From positions 33,423,259-33,487,258 of the forward strand of contig CAIIXF020000009.1 in NCBI GenBank assembly GCA_903813345.2: a stretch of 64,000 bases of DNA, read 5' to 3'. A program made the translations under genes and the position numbers. The stretch's first letter is position 1; the number at the start of each line of letters is the position of its first letter. The stretch is from Owenia fusiformis (taxonomy: Eukaryota > Annelida > Polychaeta > Sabellida > Oweniidae). The notes below the pieces were generated by a model. It did no database searches. It had not been told where the DNA came from and saw nothing but the letters and a program-made list of their open reading frames with translations. Positions 12,522 through 21,721 of the stretch are shown here, piece by piece.

Positions 12522-12892
12522 TACCCTGCGTGCAGAGTCTAGTTAAACTACACTCTGCCTAGTAGAGACCATATAACAGTTTAGTAGGCCCGCCCCCACG
12601 ATGGGTACCGGTGACAGATTGGGTAAATCAATTTTGACCTACGCGCTAACCTTCAACCAATCAGCGAGCATGAAGAAACATACGCCAAATGCGTTCTAAT
12701 TAAATATGCGCATGTCATTGGTCAATTCCGGGCTCAACGATGACGTCAGAAGGAATGACCATATAAAGAACGTCGGTCAAATTTGGCCGACGAACACTGA
12801 TTGGCGCGGTGAGTTCACATGTTTATTTTAGTTTGAAAGAGTGAAGACGAAGCTCTCTTTTAAGAAGTGAAGTCAAACGAATGCAAAGGGTA
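12522..12892 (+). mobile_element. 371-bp element, TACCCT...AGGGTA ends, 9-bp target duplication
   Basis: The ends are TACCCTGCGTGCAGAGTC and, inverted, TACCCTTTGCATTCG. The exact flanking direct repeat is ATATTATTG (12513-12521 and 12893-12901). A second copy at 47697-47778 has the same ends, its own 9-bp repeat, and lacks the interior. No ORF. The terminal inverted repeats are short (6 bp perfect). Family is uncertain; the 9-bp duplication suggests a Mutator-like relative. Confidence 0.8.
12650..12815 (+). promoter_or_regulatory. Promoter-like core inside the 371-bp element
   Basis: In order: a CCAAT box (ACCAATCA, 12656-12663), an inverted CCAAT (ATTGGTCAAT, 12717-12726), a perfect CRE (TGACGTCA, 12741-12748), a TATA-like ATATAAAG (12761-12768), a near-perfect 22-bp palindrome (12771-12792) and a splice-donor-like GCG|GTGAGT at 12809. 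The spacing resembles a pol II promoter with a short first exon reading rightwards. The 82-bp sibling copy has lost all of it. Confidence 0.5.
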
Positions 12893-13089
12893 ATATTATT
12901 GGGGAAATAGTTTCTGCCATTTGTAAACTTATCTTATAAGTATTACTTATTTGATTATAGTAAGGCTTCTTTCAGACAATCAGCTTATTCTAAACAATGA
13001 ATACTAATTAAAGTGTATGCATGTAGTGAAAATCCTAGAAATTAAAAAAAATTAATATGATAGTTCTGTGTGATTTACCATCATCCAGA

Positions 13090-13170
13090 TGGATGAACAG
13101 TAAAACCTGTTCTATGGAACACCTCTATAAGAGGAACACTTTACAGTTCTGTGACCCATTGGAACAAAAT
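13090..13170. repeat. Dispersed AACACCTCT-type repeat
   Basis: Carries AGTAAAACCTGTTCTATGG and repeated GAACACCTCTATAAGAGGAA. The same short motifs, with the AGTAAAACCTG start or its inverse, recur at 14200-14345, 15417-15585, 22519-22700 and 46745-46830. It is an interspersed non-coding repeat family of unknown class. Confidence 0.55.
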
Positions 13171-13734
13171 TTTGATGTACCAAAATGTACACTGAGAAAT
13201 ACATGTTCACAGTGTTTTTCTTCTGCGTGGGTGTTATCCCAGCTGCATGCATTAAAAGGAAGCAATCAAATTATCAATTAGATTTAAGATTTTTTATTCA
13301 GGGATTTTTTCTGAAATATTCCGTTTGAATATTTGAGTAGACCTATAGACACCAGTTTTTAAACCAGTTGGCAAATTTTGAGATTTCAACGCTTAAATCA
13401 TTGCTAAATGATATTTCACCATCTATAGAATCTATATCTGATACAGATAAACATGAGTTATACCTCATAATATAAAAAAATATCAAGGGGTACCTAAATT
13501 TTCCTGCTATTGCTTCTTTGAGGTTAGCATCTGTTATAAATATGTAAGTATTTGATTCAAAGATTGGAAATCTGGATCTGGAAATCTATGTGATTAAATT
13601 AGTTGACCTTACACTTGTCTAGGAAATCAATAACATGATAGAATAGATTAAGCATGCCATACTGAACATGTACAATGTTACTGTTAACCATCATTCTCAT
13701 AGAGCTATGTATGTATACACTATAAAAAAAAACA

Positions 13735-14165
13735 AGCCGCTAGACACCCTAGTGGGTATATGTTGCGGTTTAACAGAAATCATTAAAATGACAACTAGAC
13801 TACATATAAAAGAAAACACTTATATTATGTTACATGTAGGTATATAAAAATGGTATTAACAATTAATCTAAGGATGTACAATGTAAAAATGTTACAAAAA
13901 TCGGGTACCAGTATAAAATCAACAGTATAGTATGATATTGGTATTATACATTATCGATAGATGAGTAGTTTTTTATATGAAGATTTGAAAATATTTAGAG
14001 TGGAGCATTTTTTAATATCATGTGGTAGAGCATTCCAAAGATTAGGACCCAGATAGCGAAGGGAAAGTTTAGAGCATTTAGGGATATGAAAATAATGCAA
14101 TTGTCTTGTGTAATGATGATGAATATTAATGTTGATATGTGTTAACAGATTTGTGTTCTAAATCC
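13735..14165 (-). pseudogene. LINE fragment, RT C-terminal tail and 3' UTR
   Basis: Minus-strand codons from about 14150 to the stop at 13951-13953 include KLSLRYLGPNLWNALP and end KSSYKKLLIYR. This is the conserved C-terminal tail of jockey/CR1-like reverse transcriptases. About 210 bp of 3' UTR follow, down to an A-rich stretch at 13725-13735. Everything upstream of the tail is missing. It differs from the LINE at 9440-10655. Confidence 0.75.
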
Positions 14166-14199
14166 AATTTCTTTTCTGATTGCATTGAAACATAAAAAT

Positions 14200-14345
14200 A
14201 AAACATGTGTTACTGAACACCTCTCTAAAATGAACACCTTAAAGCAAAGTAAAAACATCTTTAGGTCTAAATGTTGGATTTCCTTTAGTGATATCAGAAC
14301 ATTTAATACGAAGTTTCAGTTTTTGCAAAAAATTACGGTATTTGA
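14200..14345. repeat. Dispersed AACACCTCT-type repeat
   Basis: Has GAACACCTCTCTAAAATGAAC and an inverse-type end; a second copy of the family described at 13090-13170. No coding content. Confidence 0.45.
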
Positions 14346-14636
14346 GTCTACTGTAACAATGTAAATAGAGAATGTCTTACAAGAACGCATTGTAGTTTTG
14401 GTCACTGGCAAAGGTTTGTGAAAGGTGGGAGAAGGGAGAGTTTAGACACTTTTTTTGGATGAGATCATTGTTTGAGAGAATCTTTTTTCTTTATGACTGA
14501 ATATGCTCTTAAATGTTTTCTTAATACTTTGCTTTTGAACACTTGTACTATTATAGTACTTATGTATATGTATTTGTGCTTTGTAGTCTAACTTCTTATA
14601 TTATTCATTCTATATATTGGCAGTTATGTTTTTTAT

Positions 14637-15205
14637 CGTACCTAACAAGAGGTACGATATTGTAGTCAGCTTGACGGGCAGCAGGCGGGCGGGCGGGCGG
14701 CAGGCGGCGTCTCACTTTTCAGCTTGTCTACAGGTTTCCAGCCAAATCATTTCAGGGATTCATCTGAAATTTTCAGGGATGTTTCTACATATCAACGTCA
14801 AGAACTGATTAGTTTTTGGGCATTCTGGGTAAATCTTAAGGTGGCCATTTTGGATTTTGGATTTGCCATCCTAAAATCTTCACTTTCAAGACTTGTCTAC
14901 AGGTTTCCAGCCAAACCATTTGAGGGATTCATCTGAAATTTTCAGGGATGTTTCTACATATCAACGTCAAGAACTGATTAGTTTTTGGGCATTCTGGGTA
15001 AATTTTAAGGTGGCCATTTTGGATTTTCCGTCCTAAAATCTTGTCTATCGAGGCTTGTCTACAGGTTTCCAGCCAAACCATTCAAATTTTTACATATGTT
15101 ACACAGTGATAAGTTCTAGAGCTGATTAACTTTTCTGCGTCCATCTTGCTTTCTTGGTCAACAAGACCACAATGCTGTGTTTTAGGTACGATATTGTTCA
15201 CGTCT
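14637..15205. repeat. Repeat bounded by GGTACGATATTG, with inner tandem units
   Basis: The motif AGGTACGATATTG occurs near both edges (about 14651 and 15184) in direct orientation, and the left edge also carries the inverse (CGTACCT). Inside is a G/C-rich simple repeat (14683-14706), then about 2.5 tandem units of roughly 165 bp, each starting CTTGTCTACAGGTTTCCAGC (14723, 14892, 15054). Non-coding. Confidence 0.6.
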
Positions 15206-15416
15206 GTGCCTTGTTTTTTTTATTATTGTGATTGACTTGTTCATACTCTTTGAACAAAATAACCACATGGTACAAGATTTCCCCTATTTTGAGTAAGAGA
15301 AATCACATTATTTTAAGACCTATCATTAGGACCAAAGATGGATTATTTATCAAATCAATAAAGTAAATTGACTGCTAGAGGCATATTTGGATTCTGGACA
15401 GAACAAATACAGTATC

Positions 15417-15585
15417 TTTTTTTTCGAACACCTTTGGTACCTCTAAAATGTGTTCCGCTTGGGAGGTGTTCCACTTACAGAGGTTCATTTAATATTGGTC
15501 TTAGGACTCTGAAAAGTGTTCCACGAGTAGAGGTGTTCCACTTTTAGAGGTGTTCGTTTCACTTCTCAAGTTTCACTGTACACTG
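15417..15585. repeat. Dispersed AACACCTCT-type repeat
   Basis: Repeated GTGTTCCACTTTTAGAGGTG blocks and the end GTTTCACTGTA place it in the family seen at 13090 and 22519. The 280 bp between it and the DIRS repeats at 15866 hold nothing recognisable. Confidence 0.5.
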
Positions 15586-16141
15586 ATATAGTGAATAAAA
15601 TGTTGTATACTTTTCACAGAGAATTTTACATTTAAAGGGGCACTGAGGGTTAGATGTGAAAATTTTACTATCCCTTGATATTTTGTAATTGGGAGTTGTG
15701 ATTGGAGTTGTGGAGATTGGAGTTGTGACATGGGGGGAGGGTGGAGACTTTGGGGCTTTGGGTATTGTGATCAAGTTTGAAGGCTTTAAAAAGAAACCCG
15801 AGGTATAAATACATATAGATCACATGGGTGACTCATAACACTTCATGCATTTTATGATTAGAATTAGATCAGGTATGCCCCCCCCAAGGTAAAATGATTG
15901 TAAATTCTATACTGTACGTTACGTTATATTACGTTACATTAACAAAACCAATTTTTCTAATTTAGGACAAGCTTTGGCTTGTGGTCGCTACAGAACACTA
16001 GAGAACGGGCAAATGTGTTTTGAAATATAATCTCACAATATAATTTGTAGTAAAAATGTTGATTTTAAAAATATAACAGTTTGTTTATATTAATACATGA
16101 AAGGCTTTATTTGTTTACATCAAATTTTTATAAGGTTTTAA

Positions 16142-17149
16142 TTAAATACCAAGATTCATTGAGACGCCCAGTCTATGAATAATGTCATCTTTAACATATC
16201 CGTCTTTTGCGGATTCAGATTTCCAGCGTCCATGTCTTTTGAAATTCCTGTCTAGTACGGAATTATTGGCGGCTGCGGTGGCTCCGCCTGAACGCAAGGA
16301 ATGAACACCAAACATCTTTGGATCCAAGCCAATGGATTTAACTAGATTTAATACAATTTCTCTGACTCTGGTATAAGACAGTTGTTTGTTTGATGTTCTG
16401 GCTACAGACATGCCGTTCTTTACAGAAAGACCTCTGAAAACGAATTCTGATGGAGCAAAAGATTGGCTTGGATCCTGAAGATTCATGAACCGTTGTAATA
16501 ATGAGAATGGGCATGTTTTGTTTCCAGTTTTTGCAACGACTACGGACGCCCCGTCTCTGTAGACGTCGGTTTTTGAAGACGCTATGTTAATGGTGAGATA
16601 TTGTTCTTCGAAGCGGACGTCACCATATTTTATTTGAGAGAGTTCGCTGTATCGTAGAAAAGCTGCGAAGCTGAGAACACATAATGTTATGTCCCTAAGA
16701 TCCTTGAGAGATGAATCGTCCTTCAAAGTGTCCACCAACTTGGCTAATATTTCTGGAGTAAAGGGTTCCTTTTTGACAACAGGTTTACTAATGCGTCGTT
16801 TAGCTGCTTCCAAAATGTTTTTGACTAAATAGGATTGGCATGGATCGGAGAGTCCTGCTGTAGTATGTGCCCACGCTATGCTTGCCTTCAAGGAATTAAG
16901 TACACCGATTGACGATCCAGATTGTAAGTGTGATAAAAGAAATATGGCTACGTATCGAGGATCAGCAGGCATGTCCATTATTTCGTCAAATTTGGCGGCC
17001 CAGTCGATCCATTTTTGTAGATAGAACTTGTATTTTTTGTTTGTGTTGTCTGCTTTGCTGTGAGTCGTAATTTCGTTCATCAAATCAACTGATAAAGATT
17101 TAAGCTGTGGATCTTTAATATCACTAAACGCCTTTAACCCATGTTCCAT
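16142..17149 (-). CDS. DIRS-type tyrosine recombinase
   Basis: 335 residues, start MEHGLK. It has an N-terminal SAM-like core-binding region (residues 1-120) and a catalytic domain with the full set of residues: Arg166 (FLRYSEL), Lys193 (SSKTD), His283 and Arg286 (HSLRSGG), His306 (RHGRW) and Tyr318 (GYVKDD). In this superfamily the enzyme inserts circular cDNA without a target duplication. An AG precedes the start (17157-17158), so the ORF may be reached by splicing across the 727-bp gap after the RT ORF. There are no internal stops or frameshifts. Confidence 0.9.
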   Translation of the reverse strand: MEHGLKAFSDIKDPQLKSLSVDLMNEITTHSKADNTNKKYKFYLQKWIDWAAKFDEIMDMPADPRYVAIFLLSHLQSGSSIGVLNSLKASIAWAHTTAGLSDPCQSYLVKNILEAAKRRISKPVVKKEPFTPEILAKLVDTLKDDSSLKDLRDITLCVLSFAAFLRYSELSQIKYGDVRFEEQYLTINIASSKTDVYRDGASVVVAKTGNKTCPFSLLQRFMNLQDPSQSFAPSEFVFRGLSVKNGMSVARTSNKQLSYTRVREIVLNLVKSIGLDPKMFGVHSLRSGGATAAANNSVLDRNFKRHGRWKSESAKDGYVKDDIIHRLGVSMNLGI

Positions 17150-17876
17150 TACCCTGCAAAAGCGTAATATAAGCCTTTAGCTTTAATATTTTCATTAATA
17201 CATTTCAAAAACATAAATGGCGCTCTGCTCCCTGGCCTACAATTAAACAATATTTTACAGCTGTGGTCTATCTACTGTTGCGTCTGAAAAATAATATATC
17301 TTGATAATTTTCTTAAATAAGAAATGCGTGAGCTACAACAACATAGTTATACTCGACATTGGTTGTTTTGCACATTTACTTTAAGATATAATGTTTACTT
17401 TTAAAAGAAATAGTTTTAACATTTATTACTCAACATTAGATGGTATTTGCACATTTTCTCTAAGATAAATATTTTACTTTTGAAAGAATTGGTTTTAGCG
17501 GTTTTTAATCATTAATATCGCCATTTTTTAATATTCATGCACCTATTTACACGTCTACATATCTGTCTTGAAATGATGATATAACAAAGGTAATAAAATA
17601 TAACTTGTATTGCACATATGCCAGCCCAGTTTTGGCTCCATTCACATAAACCAATTTTCTGATTTCATACCTACATCAGCCTTCGGTGGCTTACAATGAA
17701 TCAAACATCTTTCATTGCGGTATGTTCAACAATATTCACATAACTTTAGCCTTCGGTGGCATCACATAATATTTGCCTTCGGTGGCACCACATACTATTT
17801 AACCCCAGGGTTTTTTCAATATAAATGCCAGCAACGGCGTTTTATAATATTGTTATGCTCTAGATACTTGTCTGCA
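17150..17876. other. Non-coding spacer inside the DIRS element
   Basis: 727 bp between the RT and recombinase ORFs without a sizeable ORF. It contains three exact copies of the 12-mer GCCTTCGGTGGC at 17679, 17749 and 17775, which are the only conspicuous structure. The spacer could be an intron or hold a structured RNA element. Confidence 0.5.
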
Positions 17877-20141
17877 TTAACGCCTATATTTTTTGCCATC
17901 TAATCTCAAAGCTAGCACATGTGATGTCAGGTTATCTGAACCAAAAATTGTTTTATTGAACTTTCCTTGCACATAAATCTTTTTTGCGTTGCAAAACTCT
18001 ACATGATCTATAACAAACCTTTTGAAAGCATTCCCGTCATGAATCATAGGCCAAAAATACGCTGATCTCCAAAGTGGCACTATCAATGTTGCCATAGCTT
18101 TGCATACGGCTAGATGTTCTATTGCACGTCCCACTTCTTGAATAGGTGGAACTAACCAATTGTTGTCAGTTGACCAATCAAAATTGAACGCATTTGTTCC
18201 TGCTGAACCAGGTTGTGCGTATTTTGAGTTATATCTTTTCAAATGCGTGTTGATTTCACTTGCGAATCGATCAATAGAATGAGGGCCATATCTTTTGTTT
18301 AAGAAATCAAATATTTTTGGACAAACTCCCCAGTCGTCTGGGTCTATCATCTTGCTCAATTCATCTGCATGTTGATTGATATTTCTTGGTATCCAATTGA
18401 ACTTAATTTGAATTTGGAATTTTTGTGTCAGATTGAAAATGGATAAAGCCAAATTTTGTAATTCGACTACCATACTGCCCTTTGAAGTAATGCTTGTAAC
18501 ATTTTTGTTATCTGTATGCCATAACACTGAACTGTTTTGTAACTCATTTCTGTACGATTCAAGCACTATCTCTACTGCTTTTAGTTCTCTCCAAGTGGAA
18601 CTACGACCCTTTTCTTCATTTGACCAATGTTTGTGACAAGGTTGACCTTTGAACTCGACTATATACCCTGCGGCAGCACTATCTGAAGCATCGGAATATA
18701 TGACATTTTGGGGAACCATGTGTTGAACTAAAGGGACACCATTGTATTTGTCTACATTGACCATCCAAAACACCAGTTCACGTTTTTCTGAATCCGTTAA
18801 TCTAAACGGAGAATCCCAAGAATGTGCAATCACTTCTGTAATTCTGATACTCAAATGTCTAGTCATGAGCTGTGTAACGAGACCTAGTCCCGATGACATT
18901 GAAATGATTTTCCCTACTATTGCAGCAATGTTTCGGTATGTTACCAATTTGTGATGTTTCAAGACATTCGAGATAATGGTTTTCAGTTCAACAATTTTTG
19001 TTTCTGGTACAGATATGATTCCTAGTGCCAAATTTATTTCGAAACCCAGCCAAATCAAACAGCTTGTTGGAATGAATTTTGATTTCTTTTGATTTATGAC
19101 AAAACCAGCTGATTTTAAATCAGATTGGATTTGAATTGAACATTTTTCTGCTTGTGTCTGAGTATCTGACACACAGAGCCCATCATCAATGAATGCTAAT
19201 ACTTTTATTCCTAATGACCTCCAATGAGTTATTAGACACTTCATGAGTTTTGTGAATACTAATCCACCTGTACATATACCAAATGGCATGACTGTGAACA
19301 CAAAGTATTTGACTGTACCTTCGAAAAACCAAGCAAATCCGAGATATGTTTGGTGTGATTCAAATATGTCAACGTGGTGATAACCGGAAGTGACGTCGTA
19401 GTTGATCATTTTTGACCCTACTTTCATATACTGTTTAGCTATTGACAAGTCTTCGAATTTGACCTTATCTTTCCAAATGAATCGATTAATATGTCTCAAA
19501 TCTAAAACCAAACGCTTCTTGCCAGAAGTGTTTTCCGCGACTGTCAGCGGATTTATCACTGCAGGAGGAACTTTTACTTCTTTAACAGAACCTAATTCTA
19601 CCAACTCTAAAATGGAGCTTTCTACAAAATCTTTGTTATTCATTGCTGATTTATTATTTCTTAAATTTTCAGCTGATGGAGTTTCTAAGAAAGGTATTTT
19701 GTAACCGTTTTCAATCAAATCTAAGATGTTTGAATTTGCACCTATATCTGACCAAAAATCTTTATGCCGTTTTAAATTGCCTTTAACGTTGCGTTTAGTA
19801 TCTATATTTTCAAAACTTGTGCTACTTAACTTTTTGCCTACGTCCGTTTGGTCCATCCTGGCCTTATCTGGTCTGTGTAGCGTTGGGTGCTGCTTTCTTT
19901 GGGCAGGAATCTCGCCAGTGTCCTTGCTCGCCGCATCCAAAACAGAAATCGCTGGATTTGGGACCGTTGTGTTGCCATCGGAATGCGCCGCGTGAATATT
20001 TGGTGTTGTAGTCGTTTGGCGTCCAACCATCATGTGGCGTTCCTTGTGGATTGTAGCTTGCCCCACGCCATGAGCCCCTGTAATGGAAATTTCTACGAGA
20101 AAAACGTGCACGTCTGTTGTTGTTAAATTTTCGGGTAGCAT
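17877..20141 (-). CDS. DIRS-type reverse transcriptase and RNase H polyprotein
   Basis: 754 codons from the first ATG; roughly the first 95 overlap gag in another frame and are probably not a separate domain. The RT domain runs from about residue 190: KKRLVLDLRHINRF, then VMPFGICTGG, then the catalytic FIDDG at 317-321. RNase H follows with Asp484 (YSDAS), Glu519 (WREL), Asp544 (HTDNKN) and Asp593 (HADELS). A C-terminal block (SIDRFASEIN...) is the conserved region found after RNase H in DIRS elements. The ORF lies in a different frame from gag and overlaps it by 278 nt, so frameshifting or splicing is expected. Confidence 0.92.
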   Translation of the reverse strand: MLPENLTTTDVHVFLVEISITGAHGVGQATIHKERHMMVGRQTTTTPNIHAAHSDGNTTVPNPAISVLDAASKDTGEIPAQRKQHPTLHRPDKARMDQTDVGKKLSSTSFENIDTKRNVKGNLKRHKDFWSDIGANSNILDLIENGYKIPFLETPSAENLRNNKSAMNNKDFVESSILELVELGSVKEVKVPPAVINPLTVAENTSGKKRLVLDLRHINRFIWKDKVKFEDLSIAKQYMKVGSKMINYDVTSGYHHVDIFESHQTYLGFAWFFEGTVKYFVFTVMPFGICTGGLVFTKLMKCLITHWRSLGIKVLAFIDDGLCVSDTQTQAEKCSIQIQSDLKSAGFVINQKKSKFIPTSCLIWLGFEINLALGIISVPETKIVELKTIISNVLKHHKLVTYRNIAAIVGKIISMSSGLGLVTQLMTRHLSIRITEVIAHSWDSPFRLTDSEKRELVFWMVNVDKYNGVPLVQHMVPQNVIYSDASDSAAAGYIVEFKGQPCHKHWSNEEKGRSSTWRELKAVEIVLESYRNELQNSSVLWHTDNKNVTSITSKGSMVVELQNLALSIFNLTQKFQIQIKFNWIPRNINQHADELSKMIDPDDWGVCPKIFDFLNKRYGPHSIDRFASEINTHLKRYNSKYAQPGSAGTNAFNFDWSTDNNWLVPPIQEVGRAIEHLAVCKAMATLIVPLWRSAYFWPMIHDGNAFKRFVIDHVEFCNAKKIYVQGKFNKTIFGSDNLTSHVLALRLDGKKYRR

Positions 20142-20595
20142 TACGTTCAGCGTTCTTCATCTTTTTATCATCGTCACTATCGCTAGCGATAGGGGCTTTC
20201 TCGTATTCGTCAACTACGCCCCACCCTGTATGAGAACTATCTGCTAGTTTTATAATTTTGTTTCTATGTAACAAAAGCTCCGTACCTTTATCCAATGCTT
20301 CGTGCGTTTCTCTGAGGAACTTTTCTTGTTGATCCAGGTCGGGGCTTTCTTCTGCCTTTTTAAGGAGATTTCCGGCCACGTTGATACACGTTTGCACCTT
20401 CTCGTTGAAAGCGTGTTGTTCTCGGTTTCCTCTCTTTTTGAAGTCGTGCTTTTCTTCGGATTTTAGTTTCTTGAGCAACATCTCCTTACTGTTACCGTCT
20501 TGTGCATCATCTATTAGGGTACGTTTGAATGACGCCAATTGTTCTGACAGAAGTTGTTTCACGCCAGATAAAGTGATCTTTTCTTCGTCGTCCAT
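19864..20595 (-). CDS. DIRS-type Gag-like protein with CCHC zinc knuckle
   Basis: Start MDDEEKIT at 20595-20593 is the first ATG; the open frame continues upstream only through non-ATG codons. About 243 residues: an acidic and Lys-rich helical N-terminus, an Arg/Asn-rich middle (NNRRARFSRRNFHYRG), and a C-terminal zinc knuckle CFGCGEQGHWRDSC (CX2CX4HX4C). It is expected to package the element RNA. Its 3' part overlaps the RT ORF. Confidence 0.85.
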   Translation of the reverse strand: MDDEEKITLSGVKQLLSEQLASFKRTLIDDAQDGNSKEMLLKKLKSEEKHDFKKRGNREQHAFNEKVQTCINVAGNLLKKAEESPDLDQQEKFLRETHEALDKGTELLLHRNKIIKLADSSHTGWGVVDEYEKAPIASDSDDDKKMKNAERNATRKFNNNRRARFSRRNFHYRGSWRGASYNPQGTPHDGWTPNDYNTKYSRGAFRWQHNGPKSSDFCFGCGEQGHWRDSCPKKAAPNATQTR

Positions 20596-20750
20596 TTTGA
20601 GCAGTTGTTTAGTGTTGCGCGACCAAGCCCAGAATGAAAACCTACTACTCACTCTAGAGATCAATACTCCTCAAAAACAGTCGCTCTAAACGAACACGAC
20701 TTTCGTGTCTTATTTCACTTCACTTCACTTCACTGCACATTAAAGAAAGT

Positions 20751-20790
20751 ATTTATATTCTTAAATCGCTACGCTCAAACGAATATAAAT
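20751..20790. repeat. 10-bp inverted repeat upstream of the DIRS gag
   Basis: ATTTATATTC (20751-20760) and GAATATAAAT (20781-20790) form a perfect stem with a 20-base loop. Together with four TTCAC(TTCAC) repeats at 20714-20734 they make up the leader of the retroelement. They may act in transcription start or cDNA circularisation. Confidence 0.5.
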
Positions 20791-21721
20791 TATCAATCAT
20801 AGGGACCTTTAATAGGTAGATCAGGTATGCCCCCCCCCCTAAGGTAAAATGATTGTAAAATCATAGGGACCTTTAATAGGTAGATCAGGTATGCCCCCCC
20901 CCATAGACCTTTAATAGTCCCAAATGTTTCTTGTAGCTTCTAATTGGATGTATTGAACAAAACTTTATCTTTTCTGCTTCTTTTTTACTATCTTCTGTAT
21001 TTTGTTTTTATAGCACATTGTAAGTTCTTCAATAACTGTACATACCACAAACCTTAAGTACCAATTGACTTTAAGGATACAATGAGCATAAGTTAGAATC
21101 AAGATAACAATCAATTTCCTTAAGTTTATGATTTACGTCTTGTGGTCACATCTGAGTACATGAACTATAAACAACTGGATCATGTATGTTTCAATGATTG
21201 GAAGTTACTTCCTGGACAGATAACGTGATACCAGCAAAGGAAGCTTTGTGGTTATTTTTTTAAAAAGTTCATATTTTATCTGACAATTATAAACACACTT
21301 AAGTACTTCAACAAAGAACTACATATAGGGCAACCTTGTAACCCTACATCACTATTTATTCTTTTGTTGCTAAAGAAGATACTGATAATTAACAGACTAT
21401 AATACATGAACATCTTTAAAATTAACACTCAAAAAGAAGAGAAATACTCAAAGGAGATTTAAATTGGTAAGTATCTATATTATTCAATTTTAATACTTTG
21501 TGAAATGATACTTTAAAAACATCTGTTCAGAGATCTTAATAATGCATTGCAAATAACCTTAGCAAGTAAAGCAATCACTTAAATGATATCACAAACACAT
21601 TCAAATATATGTTGTATTAATAATTGCCTGATCCCCTCCCTCCGTCCCTTTTTCAGACCACTGGGTGTGTGTGTTTTGTTTTTTCGATAATCAAAAATTA
21701 TTTATCTATGGCACTATTGTT

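Larger units (their letters stand above)
15866..20902 (-). mobile_element. DIRS-superfamily (tyrosine recombinase) retroelement
   Basis: A 5-kb element with gag, RT/RNase H and a tyrosine recombinase on the minus strand in that order, and no integrase or LTRs. Short repeats flank it. The block AGATCAGGTATGCCCCCC...AAGGTAAAATGATTGTAAA is present once on the left (15866-15904) and again on the right (20818-20859). There it alternates with a 21-bp block TCATAGGGACCTTTAATAGG (20797 and 20861). The result is an A ... B-A-B-A' order like the split direct repeats of Ngaro/PAT elements. Exact ends are uncertain. All three ORFs are open, so the copy may be recent. Confidence 0.85.

Noticed and set aside
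20596-20664. N-terminal extension of the DIRS gag frame
   Set aside because: The open frame upstream of MDDEEK has no ATG start and includes a donor-like GAGTGAGTAG, so it is probably leader.
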